DNA from: Pseudomonas lopnurensis
Lineage (GTDB): Bacteria; Pseudomonadota; Gammaproteobacteria; Pseudomonadales; Pseudomonadaceae
Assembly: GCF_015070855.1 (NCBI RefSeq)
Contig: NZ_JADDIX010000098.1
Span: 315-64,314, forward strand
Direction of reading: 5' to 3'
DNA length: 64,000 nt
In this document: positions 9,245 to 18,403 of the stretch, piece by piece
How the letters are laid out: each line of letters opens with the position of its first letter
Position numbering within the stretch: the first letter of the stretch is position 1
Position numbers and translations under genes: made by a program
The notes under the pieces: model-generated
What the model was told of the DNA's origin: nothing
Seen by the model: the letters and a program-made list of their open reading frames with translations, nothing else
The model's database searches: none

Positions 9245-11134
9245 ATGCCGCAACCGATTCAGCTCAAGGATCACGAAAAGGACGCCATTCTGGTGCGCCG
9301 TCGTGTCCTGGTGGGCCTCGTTCTCGTGTTGCTGCTGATCGGCGTGCTGGCGGCGCGGATGTATTACTTGCAAGTGGTGCAGTTCGAGTACCACTCGACG
9401 CTCTCGGAGAACAACCGCGTTCACGTGCAGCCGATTCCGCCCAACCGCGGGCTGATCTTCGATCGCCAGGGACGGGTCATTGCCGACAACCGGCCGAGCT
9501 TCAGCCTGACCGTGACCCGCGAGCGGGCCGGCGACTGGAAGCGGGTGCTGGATTCGGTAGTGGAAGTGCTGGGGCTGAGCGAGGAAGACCGCGTGCTGTT
9601 CGAGAAGCGCGTGCTGCAGGGGCGCCGGCCGTTCGAGCCGGTGCCGATCCTGTACGAGCTGTCCGAAGAGCAGATCGCGCGCGTCGCGGTGAACCAGTTC
9701 CGTCTGCCCGGCGTCGAGGTGGCGGCGCAACTGGTCCGCCATTACCCGCAGGGGGCACATTTCGCGCATTCGGTGGGCTACGTCGGGCGGATCAACGAGC
9801 AGGAGCTCAAGCAGCTCGACCCGGTCAACTACAGCGGCACGCACCATATCGGCAAGACCGGCATCGAGAAGTTCTACGAGGACGTGCTGCACGGCCAGGT
9901 CGGCTACGAGGAGGTGGAGACCAATGCCCGCGGGCGGGTCCTGCGCGTGCTCAAGCGGACCGATCCGGTGCCCGGCAAGGACATCACCCTGTCGCTGGAT
10001 CTCGACCTGCAGGAAGCCGCGGAGCAGGCCCTGGGCGGGCGCCGCGGCGCAATCGTCGCGCTGCTGCCCAATTCCGGCGAGGTGGTGGCGATGGTCAGCC
10101 AGCCGAGCTTCAACCCCAACCTGTTCGTCACCGGCATCAGCTTCAAGGACTATGGCGAGCTGCGCGACTCCATCGACCGCCCGCTGTACAACCGGGTGCT
10201 GCGCGGGCTCTACCCGCCGGGCTCGACCATCAAGCCGATGATGGCCGTCGCCGGGCTCGATGCCGGCGTGATCACGCCGACCAGCCGGGTGTTCGATCCG
10301 GGCTTCTTCCAGTTGCCCAATGTCCAGCACAAGTACCGCAACTGGAACCGCAGCGGCGATGGCTGGGTGAACCTGGATCTGGCCATCGCCCGTTCCAACG
10401 ACACCTACTTCTACGACATGGCGCACAAACTGGGCATCGATCGCATGCACGACTACATGACCCGCTTCGGCCTGGGGCAGCGGGTCTCGCTGGACATGTT
10501 CGAGGAAACCGCGGGGCTGATGCCGTCGCGCGAATGGAAGCGGGCGCGCTACCGCCAATCCTGGTATCCCGGCGAAACGGTGATTCTCGGCATCGGCCAG
10601 GGCTACATGCAGGCCACGCCGCTGCAGCTGGCCCAGGCCACCGCCCTGGTGGCGACCCGCGGCAAGTGGATTCGCCCGCACCTGGCACGCAGCATCGCTG
10701 GCGAGCCGCCGCGAGACCCCAATCCGCTGCCGGACATCGAGCTGCGCGACCCGCGCTACTGGGATTACGCCGCGCACGGCATGGAGCAGGTCCTGCATGG
10801 CCCGCGTGGCACGGCGCGCAAGGTCGGTGACGCCTCGGCCTACCGCATCGCCGGCAAGAGCGGTACCGCGCAGGTGGTGGCGATCAGGCAGGGCGAGAAG
10901 TACGACAGTGCCAAGCTGGCCGAGCGACATCGCGACCATGCGCTGTTCGTCGCGTTCGCGCCGGTGCACGATCCGCAGATCGCCGTGGCGGTGATGGTCG
11001 AGAACGGCGAATCCGGCTCGGGCGTCGCCGCGCCGGTGGCCAAGATGGTGATGGATGCCTGGCTGCTGGACGAGGACGGCAAACTGAAGGCCGAGTTCGC
11101 TCCGCCGTTGACCGCGGACGGGGAAAAGCCATGA
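9245..11134 (+). CDS. mrdA: Penicillin-binding protein 2, elongasome transpeptidase
   Basis: A 629-aa inner-membrane protein with one transmembrane helix (~residues 21-40), a PBP dimerisation domain, then a transpeptidase domain. The active-site serine is Ser327 in the STIK tetrad, followed by the SND motif and KSGTAQ near residue 545. It crosslinks lateral-wall peptidoglycan with RodA and MreC. Its stop overlaps the rodA start by 4 bp, so the two are translationally coupled. Length and motifs are normal. Confidence 0.97.
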   Translation: MPQPIQLKDHEKDAILVRRRVLVGLVLVLLLIGVLAARMYYLQVVQFEYHSTLSENNRVHVQPIPPNRGLIFDRQGRVIADNRPSFSLTVTRERAGDWKRVLDSVVEVLGLSEEDRVLFEKRVLQGRRPFEPVPILYELSEEQIARVAVNQFRLPGVEVAAQLVRHYPQGAHFAHSVGYVGRINEQELKQLDPVNYSGTHHIGKTGIEKFYEDVLHGQVGYEEVETNARGRVLRVLKRTDPVPGKDITLSLDLDLQEAAEQALGGRRGAIVALLPNSGEVVAMVSQPSFNPNLFVTGISFKDYGELRDSIDRPLYNRVLRGLYPPGSTIKPMMAVAGLDAGVITPTSRVFDPGFFQLPNVQHKYRNWNRSGDGWVNLDLAIARSNDTYFYDMAHKLGIDRMHDYMTRFGLGQRVSLDMFEETAGLMPSREWKRARYRQSWYPGETVILGIGQGYMQATPLQLAQATALVATRGKWIRPHLARSIAGEPPRDPNPLPDIELRDPRYWDYAAHGMEQVLHGPRGTARKVGDASAYRIAGKSGTAQVVAIRQGEKYDSAKLAERHRDHALFVAFAPVHDPQIAVAVMVENGESGSGVAAPVAKMVMDAWLLDEDGKLKAEFAPPLTADGEKP

Positions 11135-12273
11135 GCGGCAACTTCGATCGCGTCCTGTCGCGCGACACCCTGCGGCGTCGCGCCAGCCTGTTGCTGCGCC
11201 TGCATATCGACGGCCTGTTGCTGTTGCTGTTGCTGATCCTGGCCGCCGGCAGCCTGTTCATCCTCTATTCGGCCAGCGGCAAGAACTGGGACCTGGTGAT
11301 CAAGCAGGCGACGTCCTTCGGCATCGGTCTCGGCGCAATGCTGGTGATCGCCCAGTTCGAGCCGCGCTTCATGGCGCGCTGGGTGCCGTTGGGCTACCTG
11401 GGCGTGGTGACGCTGCTGGTCGCGGTGGAAGTCGCGGGGCATACCGCGATGGGCGCGACGCGCTGGATCAACATCCCGGGGCTGATCCGCTTCCAGCCGT
11501 CCGAATTCATGAAGATCATCATGCCGATGACCATCGCCTGGTATCTCTCCACGCGCAGCCTGCCGCCGAGCCTCAAGCACACCGCCATCAGCCTGGCGCT
11601 GATCCTGATTCCCTTCGTGCTGATCCTCAAGCAGCCCGATCTCGGCACGGCTCTGCTGATCCTCGCCTCAGGCGCCTTCGTGCTGTTCATCGGCGGCCTG
11701 CGCTGGCGCTGGATCGTCGGGGCGGTGGCAGCGGTGGTGCCGATCGCGGTGGGCATGTGGTTCTTCGTGCTGCACAACTACCAGAAGCAGCGCGTGCTGA
11801 CCTTCCTCGATCCGGAGAGCGATCCGCTGGGCACCGGCTGGAACATCATCCAGTCGAAGGCGGCGATCGGCTCGGGCGGGGTCTTTGGCAAGGGCTGGCT
11901 GGCCGGCACCCAGTCGCACCTGGATTTTTTGCCGGAAAGCCATACCGACTTTATCATCGCGGTGCTCGCCGAAGAGTTCGGCCTGGTGGGCGTCTGCCTG
12001 CTGTTGCTGGTGTACCTGCTGCTGATCACCCGCGGGCTGGTGATCACCGTGCAGGCGCAGACGCTGTTCGGAAAATTGTTAGCCGGTGCGTTGACGATGA
12101 CATTCTTCGTTTACGTTTTCGTCAATATCGGTATGGTCAGTGGGCTGCTGCCGGTGGTGGGGGTGCCGTTGCCCTTCATCAGCTATGGTGGAACTTCGTT
12201 GGTGACCCTGCTGTCAGGGTTCGGGGTTTTGATGTCGATCCACACCCATCGCAAGTGGATCGCGCAGGTTTGA
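11131..12273 (+). CDS. rodA: Peptidoglycan glycosyltransferase RodA (SEDS family)
   Basis: A 380-aa polytopic inner-membrane protein of the SEDS family that polymerises lipid II into glycan strands in the elongasome, working with the upstream PBP2. Visible family features are the QPDLGTALL segment, the loop with NIIQSKAAIGSGGVFGKGW, the PESHTDFIIAVLAEEFG stretch and a C-terminal PLPFISYGGTS. Length is normal. sltB1 follows after 2 bp. Confidence 0.97.
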   Translation: MSGNFDRVLSRDTLRRRASLLLRLHIDGLLLLLLLILAAGSLFILYSASGKNWDLVIKQATSFGIGLGAMLVIAQFEPRFMARWVPLGYLGVVTLLVAVEVAGHTAMGATRWINIPGLIRFQPSEFMKIIMPMTIAWYLSTRSLPPSLKHTAISLALILIPFVLILKQPDLGTALLILASGAFVLFIGGLRWRWIVGAVAAVVPIAVGMWFFVLHNYQKQRVLTFLDPESDPLGTGWNIIQSKAAIGSGGVFGKGWLAGTQSHLDFLPESHTDFIIAVLAEEFGLVGVCLLLLVYLLLITRGLVITVQAQTLFGKLLAGALTMTFFVYVFVNIGMVSGLLPVVGVPLPFISYGGTSLVTLLSGFGVLMSIHTHRKWIAQV

Positions 12274-12275
12274 GA

Positions 12276-13295
12276 GTGAATTCGTTGATTGCATTACGGC
12301 GTGGCTGGGTGGCACGGATGTTCGGGGGCATGGGCTTGGCTGGCGCGGTCATGGGGGCTCAACCGCTGCTGGCGGCCGATTACGCGGGGCCCAACGTGCA
12401 CGAGTTCGTCGCCGAGATGACCCGCGACTACGGCTTCGCCGACGAACAGTTGCTCGAACTGTTCGCCCAGGCCGAGCGCAAGCAGGTCATTCTCGATGCC
12501 ATTTCGCGGCCGGCCGAACGGGTCAAGCCGTGGAAGGAATACCGGCCGATCTTCATCACCGACTCGCGCATCGCCCAGGGCGTCGACTTCTGGCGCGAAA
12601 ACCAGGAGGCGCTGGGGCGCGCCGAGGCCGAATACGGCGTGCCGGCCGAGGTGATCGTCGCCATCATCGGCGTGGAAACCTTCTACGGACGCAACACCGG
12701 CAACTACCGGGTCATCGACGCGCTGTCCACGCTGGGCTTCGACTATCCGCCGCGCCAGCCCTTCTTCCGCCAGCAGCTCAAGGAATTCCTCCTGCTCGCC
12801 CGCGAAGAACAGGTCGATCCGCTCACGCTCAAGGGCTCCTATGCCGGCGCCATGGGCCTGCCGCAGTTCATGCCGAGCAGTTTCCGCGCCTATGCGGTGG
12901 ATTTCGACGGCGATGGCCACATCGACATCTGGAACAACCCGGTGGATGCCATCGGCAGTGCCGCCAGCTACTTCAAGCAGCACGGCTGGGTGGCGGGCGA
13001 GCCCGTGGTGGCGCGCGCCGAAGTGTCCGGCGAGCGTTACGAGGAAGGCCTGACGGTCGGCCTGGAGCCGCTGAAGAATGCCGCCCAATTGCGCAGCCTG
13101 GGCTGGAAAACCCGGCAGCCGGTGGCCGATGAGACGGCCGTGACGGCGTTCCGCCTGGAAGGCGCCGAGGGCGACGAATACTGGCTGGGGCTGCCGAATT
13201 TCTATGTCATCACGCGCTACAACCGCAGCGTGATGTATGCCATGGCGGTTCACCAACTGTCTCAGCGACTGGCCGAAGCACGAGGCGCACAATGA
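12276..13295 (+). CDS. sltB1: Lytic murein transglycosylase B (SltB1/MltB type)
   Basis: A 339-aa family-3 lytic transglycosylase that cleaves glycan strands to 1,6-anhydroMurNAc products. The catalytic Glu lies in IIGVETFYGRNTG; KGSYAGAMGLPQFMPSS and the FDGDGHIDIWNN calcium-binding-like loop are conserved. I chose GTG 12276, 2 bp after rodA; ATG 12318 is an alternative that would shorten the N-terminal export signal. There is no lipobox, so it is probably soluble periplasmic. Gene order rodA-sltB1-rlpA matches P. aeruginosa. Confidence 0.9.
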   Translation: MNSLIALRRGWVARMFGGMGLAGAVMGAQPLLAADYAGPNVHEFVAEMTRDYGFADEQLLELFAQAERKQVILDAISRPAERVKPWKEYRPIFITDSRIAQGVDFWRENQEALGRAEAEYGVPAEVIVAIIGVETFYGRNTGNYRVIDALSTLGFDYPPRQPFFRQQLKEFLLLAREEQVDPLTLKGSYAGAMGLPQFMPSSFRAYAVDFDGDGHIDIWNNPVDAIGSAASYFKQHGWVAGEPVVARAEVSGERYEEGLTVGLEPLKNAAQLRSLGWKTRQPVADETAVTAFRLEGAEGDEYWLGLPNFYVITRYNRSVMYAMAVHQLSQRLAEARGAQ

Positions 13296-14287
13296 TGACT
13301 CCCTGCTCCAGGCTGGTGGCACTGGGCATCACCGCTGCGCTGTTGGCGAGCTGCTCGTCGGCACCCACGCCAACCGTCTCGGCGGGCAAGGGCAGCGGTA
13401 TCAGCGGCCCCGGCGACTATGCGCGCCCGCACAAGGATGGCGCGCCCTGGTGGGACGTGGATGTTTCGCAGATCCCGGACGCGATACCCATGCCGCATTA
13501 CGGCCCGGTGAAGGCCAACCCCTACACTGTGCTGGGCAAGACCTACTACCCGATCAACGACGGTCGCCGCTATTCGGCCACCGGGACCGCTTCCTGGTAC
13601 GGCACCAAGTTCCATGGCCAGCCGACCGCCAACGGCGAGAAGTACGACCTGTACGGTATGAGCGCGGCGCACAAGACCTTGCCGCTGCCGAGCTATGTCA
13701 AGGTGACCAACCTGGACAACGGCAAAAGCGTGACGCTGCGGGTCAACGACCGCGGGCCGTTCTATTCCGATCGCATCATCGATCTTTCCTTCGCGGCGGC
13801 GAAGAAGCTCGGCTACGCTGAAAGCGGCACGGCGCGAGTGAAGGTCGAGGGTATCGACCCTCACGCCTGGTGGGCCGAACAGGGCCGTCCGGTGCCCACC
13901 GTGCTGGCGCAGCCGCAGGTGGCCGCGGCCAGGCCGGCGGCCAGCAGCATGGCGCAGCCCATCGAGCAGTACACGCCACCGCCCCAGCAGCACGCCGCGG
14001 CCACCGTGCCGGTCGAGGTAGCGGCAAACGCAAACGCTTCGTCCGCGGCCGCCGGCCTGTTTCTCCAGGTGGGCGCCTTCGCCAATCCGGATGCGGCGCA
14101 ACTGCTCAAGGACAAGCTGAGCGGCGTGGTTTCCGCCCCGGTATTCATCAGCTCGGTGGTGCTCAACCAGCAGACCCTGCACCGGGTACGGCTGGGGCCC
14201 ATCGACACGCCGGACGAAGCCGTGCGGCTCGAACAGAGTGTCCGCCTGGCCAACCTGGGGCAACCCAGGCGCGTGGCAGCCGACTGA
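13292..14287 (+). CDS. rlpA: Septal ring lytic transglycosylase RlpA
   Basis: A 331-aa outer-membrane lipoprotein. The signal sequence ends at lipobox LLASC. A double-psi beta-barrel domain follows (GTASWYGTKFHGQPTANGEKYD, and RVNDRGPF with its catalytic Asp), then a Pro/Ala/Gln-rich linker and a C-terminal SPOR domain (FLQVGAFANPDAAQLLKDKL). In pseudomonads RlpA cleaves denuded glycans at the septum. The start overlaps the sltB1 stop. Confidence 0.96.
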   Translation: MMTPCSRLVALGITAALLASCSSAPTPTVSAGKGSGISGPGDYARPHKDGAPWWDVDVSQIPDAIPMPHYGPVKANPYTVLGKTYYPINDGRRYSATGTASWYGTKFHGQPTANGEKYDLYGMSAAHKTLPLPSYVKVTNLDNGKSVTLRVNDRGPFYSDRIIDLSFAAAKKLGYAESGTARVKVEGIDPHAWWAEQGRPVPTVLAQPQVAAARPAASSMAQPIEQYTPPPQQHAAATVPVEVAANANASSAAAGLFLQVGAFANPDAAQLLKDKLSGVVSAPVFISSVVLNQQTLHRVRLGPIDTPDEAVRLEQSVRLANLGQPRRVAAD

Positions 14288-14333
14288 TCCGTACTATCGA
14301 CCCCCTGTTTTACCTGACCAACTTGAGATTCGG

Positions 14334-15491
14334 ATGAATATCACCAGCTTCGTTAACCGCTTCGTAGTCCTCGCCCTGCTGACGCTCGCCCCGGCCGCCT
14401 GGGCGGCCCCGATCGTGCCGTCCGCCCCGCAACTGGCGGCCAAGTCCTACATGCTGTTGGACGCGGCCAGCGGCGAGGTGCTGGTGGAGCACAACGGCGA
14501 CGAGCGCCTGCCGCCGGCCAGCCTGACCAAGCTGATGACCGCCTACATCGCCACCCTGGAAATCCAGAAAGGCCAGATCAGCGACCGCGACATGGTCAAC
14601 GTCAGCGAGAAGGCCTGGCGCACCGGCGGTTCGCGGATGTTCATCCAGGTCGATACCCAGGTGTCGGTGGACGATCTGCTGCACGGCATCATCATCCAGT
14701 CCGGCAACGACGCCAGCGTGGCGATGGCCGAGCACATCGCCGGCAGCGAGGAAGCCTTCGCCGACCTGATGAACAGCACCGCGCAGCGCCTGGGCATGAG
14801 CAACACGCACTTCGTCAATGCGACCGGCCTGCCGCACCCGGAGCACTACTCCTCGGCCCACGACATGGCCAAGCTGGCCCGCGCGATCATCTACGAGGAC
14901 CCGGCGCACTACGCCATCTACGCGCAGAAGGAATTCTTCTGGAACAACATCAAGCAGCCCAACCGCAATCTGCTGCTGTGGCGCGACAAGACCGTCGACG
15001 GCCTGAAGACCGGGCACACCGAGGAAGCCGGCTATTGCCTGGTGGCGTCCGCGGTGCGCGATGGCATGCGCCTGATTTCCGTGGTATTCGGCACCGCCAG
15101 CGAGCAGGCGCGCGCCGCCGAGACGCAGAAGCTGCTGACCTACGGCTTCCGTTTCTTCGAGACCCGCACCTTCTACCAGAAGGGCCAGGAACTGGCGCAG
15201 GCGCAGGTCTGGAAGGGCCAGCAGGACACGCTCAAGGCCGGCCTGGCCCAGGACCTCACCATGACCCTGCCGCGTGGCCAGGTGGAGAAGCTGGAGGCGG
15301 TGATGAGCTTCGACGGCACCCTGACCGCGCCGATCCAGCAGGGCGACGTGATCGGCAAGGTCGAGGTCAAGCTGGGCGACAAGGTGGTGCGCAGCACCGA
15401 TCTGGTTGCCCTGGAGGCCGTCGAAGAAGGTGGGCTGTTCCGGCGTTTTTGGGATAGCATTCGCCTGTTCTTCTACAGCCTGTTCAACTGA
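14334..15491 (+). CDS. dacC: D-alanyl-D-alanine carboxypeptidase (PBP5/6 type)
   Basis: A 385-aa class-C low-molecular-weight PBP. The signal peptide ends AWA at residue 24. Active-site motifs are SLTK (Ser63, Lys66), SGN in QSGNDAS and KTG in KTGHTEEAG. The C-terminus ends in an amphipathic helix (FRRFWDSIRLFFYSLFN) that anchors such enzymes to the outer face of the inner membrane. It trims pentapeptides. ATG 14334 is chosen since it begins the signal peptide and has GATTCGG before it. Confidence 0.95.
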   Translation: MNITSFVNRFVVLALLTLAPAAWAAPIVPSAPQLAAKSYMLLDAASGEVLVEHNGDERLPPASLTKLMTAYIATLEIQKGQISDRDMVNVSEKAWRTGGSRMFIQVDTQVSVDDLLHGIIIQSGNDASVAMAEHIAGSEEAFADLMNSTAQRLGMSNTHFVNATGLPHPEHYSSAHDMAKLARAIIYEDPAHYAIYAQKEFFWNNIKQPNRNLLLWRDKTVDGLKTGHTEEAGYCLVASAVRDGMRLISVVFGTASEQARAAETQKLLTYGFRFFETRTFYQKGQELAQAQVWKGQQDTLKAGLAQDLTMTLPRGQVEKLEAVMSFDGTLTAPIQQGDVIGKVEVKLGDKVVRSTDLVALEAVEEGGLFRRFWDSIRLFFYSLFN

Positions 15492-15557
15492 CCACGCTCG
15501 AGCGCGTCCTGGCCCATCCGGCCTCGGCGCGCCTGCGGATCACGAGTCCGTTACGCC

Positions 15558-15842
15558 ATGACCGATAGCCAAAACGATATTCCCGCGCCCAAGATCGACT
15601 TCCCCTGCGAGCGTTACCCGATCAAGGTGATCGGCGACGCCGGCGAGGGCTTCCGCGAGGCCGTGATCGAGGTGATCCAGCGTCACGCACCGGGCTTCGA
15701 CGAAACCACGGTGGTCACGCGCGACAGCCGCAACGGGCGCTTCCTGTCGCTGCAGGTGCTGATCACTGCTACCGGCGTCGAGCAGCTGCAGGCCATTCAT
15801 ATCGACCTGCGCGCCACTGGCCGTGTCCATATGGTGCTGTGA
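15558..15842 (+). CDS. ybeD: DUF493 family protein YbeD
   Basis: A 94-aa small ACT-like fold protein. The family pattern is clear: [20 protein letters not shown] near the N-terminus and [19 protein letters not shown] later. In E. coli and pseudomonads it lies directly before lipB, as here (4-bp overlap), and is thought to act as a regulator or adaptor of unknown target. Confidence 0.93.
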   Translation: MTDSQNDIPAPKIDFPCERYPIKVIGDAGEGFREAVIEVIQRHAPGFDETTVVTRDSRNGRFLSLQVLITATGVEQLQAIHIDLRATGRVHMVL

Positions 15843-16498
15843 TGACCCACGACGTGGGTGTGCGTGAGCTCGGTCTGATCGACTATCGGACTGCCTGGCA
15901 GGCCATGCAGCATTTCACCAACACCCGCGGCCCCGACAGCGGCGATGAGATCTGGCTGCTGCAGCACCCCCCGGTGTTTACCCAGGGCCAGGCGGGCAAG
16001 GCCGAACACGTGCTGTTCCCCGGTGATATTCCGGTGGTGCAGGTCGACCGTGGCGGGCAGGTGACCTATCACGGGCCGGGCCAGTTGGTCGGCTACCTGT
16101 TGCTGGACGTGCGCCGGCTCGGCATCGGCGTGCGCGAACTGGTCAGCCGTATCGAGCAGAGCCTGGTCGCGCTGCTGGCCGGCTATGGCGTCGAGGCCGT
16201 GGCCAAGCCGGATGCACCGGGTGTCTACGTCGACGGCGCGAAGATCGCCTCCCTGGGCCTGCGCATTCGCAACGGCCGCTCCTTCCACGGCCTGGCGCTG
16301 AACGTGGACATGGATCTCGAACCTTTCCGGCGCATAAACCCCTGCGGTTATGCAGGGCTGCCCATGACCCAGTTGCGTGACCTGATCGGCCCGGTCGACT
16401 TCTCTGAAGTCCTCGGCCGACTGCGAGCGCAACTGGTTCGGCAGCTCGGATACGCGCAACAGAAGACCCTCGCGGGCGGAATCGAAGCATATGAGTAG
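15839..16498 (+). CDS. lipB: Octanoyl-ACP:protein N-octanoyltransferase
   Basis: A 219-aa enzyme moving octanoate from acyl carrier protein to the lipoyl domains of 2-oxoacid dehydrogenases and Gcv[17 protein letters not shown] and the acyl-thioester Cys in INPCGYAGL are present, with the conserved Lys in KIASLGLRI. It overlaps ybeD upstream and lipA downstream (8 bp), giving a compact ybeD-lipB-lipA operon. Confidence 0.97.
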   Translation: MMTHDVGVRELGLIDYRTAWQAMQHFTNTRGPDSGDEIWLLQHPPVFTQGQAGKAEHVLFPGDIPVVQVDRGGQVTYHGPGQLVGYLLLDVRRLGIGVRELVSRIEQSLVALLAGYGVEAVAKPDAPGVYVDGAKIASLGLRIRNGRSFHGLALNVDMDLEPFRRINPCGYAGLPMTQLRDLIGPVDFSEVLGRLRAQLVRQLGYAQQKTLAGGIEAYE

Positions 16499-17468
16499 TG
16501 TAGAAACAGCGGGCAAGCGTCCGGCCAAGGTAGAGGCAGGCGTCAAGCTGCGCGGAGCGGAGAAGGTCGCGCGGATTCCGGTGAAGATCATTCCCACCGA
16601 CGAGCTGCCGAAGAAGCCCGACTGGATCCGGGTGCGCATTCCGGTTTCGCCCGAGGTCGATCAGATCAAGCAGACACTGCGCAAGCACAAGCTGCACAGC
16701 GTCTGCGAGGAAGCCTCCTGCCCGAACCTGGGCGAATGCTTCTCCAGCGGCACCGCCACCTTCATGATCATGGGCGACATCTGCACCCGCCGTTGCCCGT
16801 TCTGCGACGTCGGCCACGGCCGGCCCAATGCGCTGGACCCCAACGAGCCGAAGAACCTCGCCCAGGCCATCGCCGACATGCGCCTGAAATACGTGGTGAT
16901 CACCTCGGTGGACCGCGACGACCTGCGCGACGGCGGCGCCCAGCATTTCGCCGACTGCCTGCGCGAGATCCGCAAGCTGTCGCCGGGCATCCAGCTGGAA
17001 ACCCTGGTGCCCGACTACCGCGGGCGCATGGAAATCGCCCTGGAGATCACCGCCAGCGAGCCGCCGGACGTGTTCAACCACAACCTGGAAACCGTGCCGC
17101 GGTTGTACAAGTCCTCGCGCCCGGGTTCGGACTTCGAGTGGTCGCTGGACCTGCTGGAGAAGTTCAAGCAGCGCGTGCCGGGGGTGCCGACCAAGTCTGG
17201 GCTGATGCTCGGGCTGGGCGAGACCGACGAGGAAGTCATCGAGGTCATGCAGCGCATGCGTGAGCACGACATCGACATGCTGACCCTCGGCCAGTACCTG
17301 CAGCCCTCGCGCAGTCATCTGCCGGTGCAGCGCTTCGTCCATCCCGACACCTTCGCCTGGTTCGCCGAGGAAGGGATGAAGATGGGCTTCAAGAACATCG
17401 CCTCCGGCCCGCTGGTGCGTTCGTCCTACCACGCCGATCAGCAGGCGCACGGCGCCAAGCAGGACTGA
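16491..17468 (+). CDS. lipA: Lipoyl synthase
   Basis: A 325-aa radical-SAM enzyme that inserts two sulfurs into octanoyl-lysine. Both iron-sulfur clusters are encoded: the auxiliary cluster [12 protein letters not shown] and the radical-SAM CTRRCPFC motif. The C-terminal RSSYHADQQ segment supplies the conserved serine ligand. Length is normal. A rho-independent terminator follows 40 bp after the stop. Confidence 0.97.
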   Translation: MSSVETAGKRPAKVEAGVKLRGAEKVARIPVKIIPTDELPKKPDWIRVRIPVSPEVDQIKQTLRKHKLHSVCEEASCPNLGECFSSGTATFMIMGDICTRRCPFCDVGHGRPNALDPNEPKNLAQAIADMRLKYVVITSVDRDDLRDGGAQHFADCLREIRKLSPGIQLETLVPDYRGRMEIALEITASEPPDVFNHNLETVPRLYKSSRPGSDFEWSLDLLEKFKQRVPGVPTKSGLMLGLGETDEEVIEVMQRMREHDIDMLTLGQYLQPSRSHLPVQRFVHPDTFAWFAEEGMKMGFKNIASGPLVRSSYHADQQAHGAKQD

Positions 17469-17508
17469 GCGCCGCTCCGGCATGGCCAAAGCCAGGCCGA
17501 ACTCTTTG

Positions 17509-17553
17509 AGAAACCGCGCGGACAGCCCAGGTTGTTCGCGCGGTTTTTCTTTT
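17509..17553 (+). terminator. Rho-independent terminator after lipA
   Basis: The stem AAACCGCGCG pairs with CGCGCGGTTT across a 16-nt loop and is followed by a T-rich run (TTTTTCTTTTT). It closes the ybeD-lipB-lipA transcript. Confidence 0.85.
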
Positions 17554-17593
17554 TGGCTCTGCCTGAGTTGGCTGTTGCGGATGTACGTACCCT

Positions 17594-17685
17594 TGTGGGA
17601 GCGGGCGGGGACGCCGAGTCCATGCCCGCGAACAAGGCCCATGCACAAGCGTGGTTATCTTCGCGGGCATGGCCCGCTCCTACGG
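17594..17685. repeat. Palindromic REP-like repeat, family B copy 1
   Basis: A ~92-bp inverted repeat starting TGTGGGAGCGGGC and ending GGCCCGCTCCTACGG, with inner arms CATGCCCGCGAA / TTCGCGGGCATG. Related copies lie at 33120-33201 and 63142-63219. The rest of the 17469-17865 gap holds only the lipA terminator and the control region of the next gene. Confidence 0.85.
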
Positions 17686-17806
17686 AACGCAGTCGCGTTT
17701 CGAGCTGATGTGCGCCATTCACTGAACCGCGAGGCAAGGCATCGGCTGATCGGTGGGGCGCAGATTGTGATGGGGTTGGCAAGAAAATTGCGGCATTTCA
17801 CCGCAT

Positions 17807-17820
17807 TAGACTTTGGTCTA
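17807..17820. promoter_or_regulatory. Small palindrome in the promoter region of the 17866 gene
   Basis: A perfect 5-4-5 inverted repeat (TAGAC-TTTG-GTCTA) overlaps a possible -10 (TATAGT, 17820-17825), about 40 bp before the gene. It could be an operator or chance. Confidence 0.3.
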
Positions 17821-17865
17821 TAGTGGCTCCGTTTACACCACGAGGCCAACCGAGGGCCACTGCAG

Positions 17866-18210
17866 ATGAACGAACCCCAGTTAAAGAACTTGCTTGATGA
17901 TCTGGATGCCGCGAAGGTCGAATGCGACGCGATGAGCCGCCTGGTGGTGACGCGTCTGGCCAAGCAGCATATCCCGTACCAAGCGATGTTGGGGCAGGTG
18001 GAGCTGGACGGTAAGGTGCTGTCGCCGCATTTCTGGGTCGAGGCCGATGGTTGCGTGATCGACTACCGGGCGCGCCAGCGTCTGGGCGGCGACCAGCGGG
18101 TACCGCACGGCGTGGTGCCGCGCGAGGCGGTACAGGCCCATTACAAGGGCCAGCAGGTGGTCATCGACCCGCTGCCGGATTACCTCTACGAGGTAGCCGT
18201 CAAGCATTGA
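17866..18210 (+). CDS. Conserved hypothetical protein, 114 aa
   Basis: I do not recognise a named family. The protein is soluble and mixed alpha/beta, starting with an acidic helix (MNEPQLKNLLDDLDAAK) and having no signal peptide. A mid-section with HFWVEADGCVIDYRARQRLGG and a C-terminal VVIDPLPDYLYEVAV look well structured, suggesting a real conserved pseudomonad protein. It is a monocistronic unit with its own AT-rich promoter region upstream and a strong bidirectional terminator 30 bp after its stop. Confidence 0.75.
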   Translation: MNEPQLKNLLDDLDAAKVECDAMSRLVVTRLAKQHIPYQAMLGQVELDGKVLSPHFWVEADGCVIDYRARQRLGGDQRVPHGVVPREAVQAHYKGQQVVIDPLPDYLYEVAVKH

Positions 18211-18240
18211 TGGTCTTCAGGCCTGCGCTATGGATGGAAG

Positions 18241-18274
18241 AAAAAGCCCCGGCATGGTCTGCCGGGGCTTTTTT
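18241..18274. terminator. Bidirectional rho-independent terminator
   Basis: A-rich flank, stem AGCCCCGGCA / TGCCGGGGCT and a T6 tail make a terminator readable from both strands. It lies between the plus-strand hypothetical gene and the converging minus-strand sltB3. Confidence 0.9.
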
Positions 18275-18403
18275 GTGGGTGCGTTGGTGTCGCTGCTAGC
18301 GGGTTGGCAAAACCGACCACCGAACGTGCTGGTACTTCTGCTTTCGTCCCCGCCGCCGATCCCATGAGTCATGACACCGATAGCCACTCGGACGCGTGCC
18401 TCT

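Noticed and set aside
7706-10969. A 1087-codon minus-strand frame opposite nadD, rsfS, rlmH and mrdA
   Set aside because: It mirrors four conserved genes and has the histidine/alanine/glutamine-rich composition typical of antisense frames.
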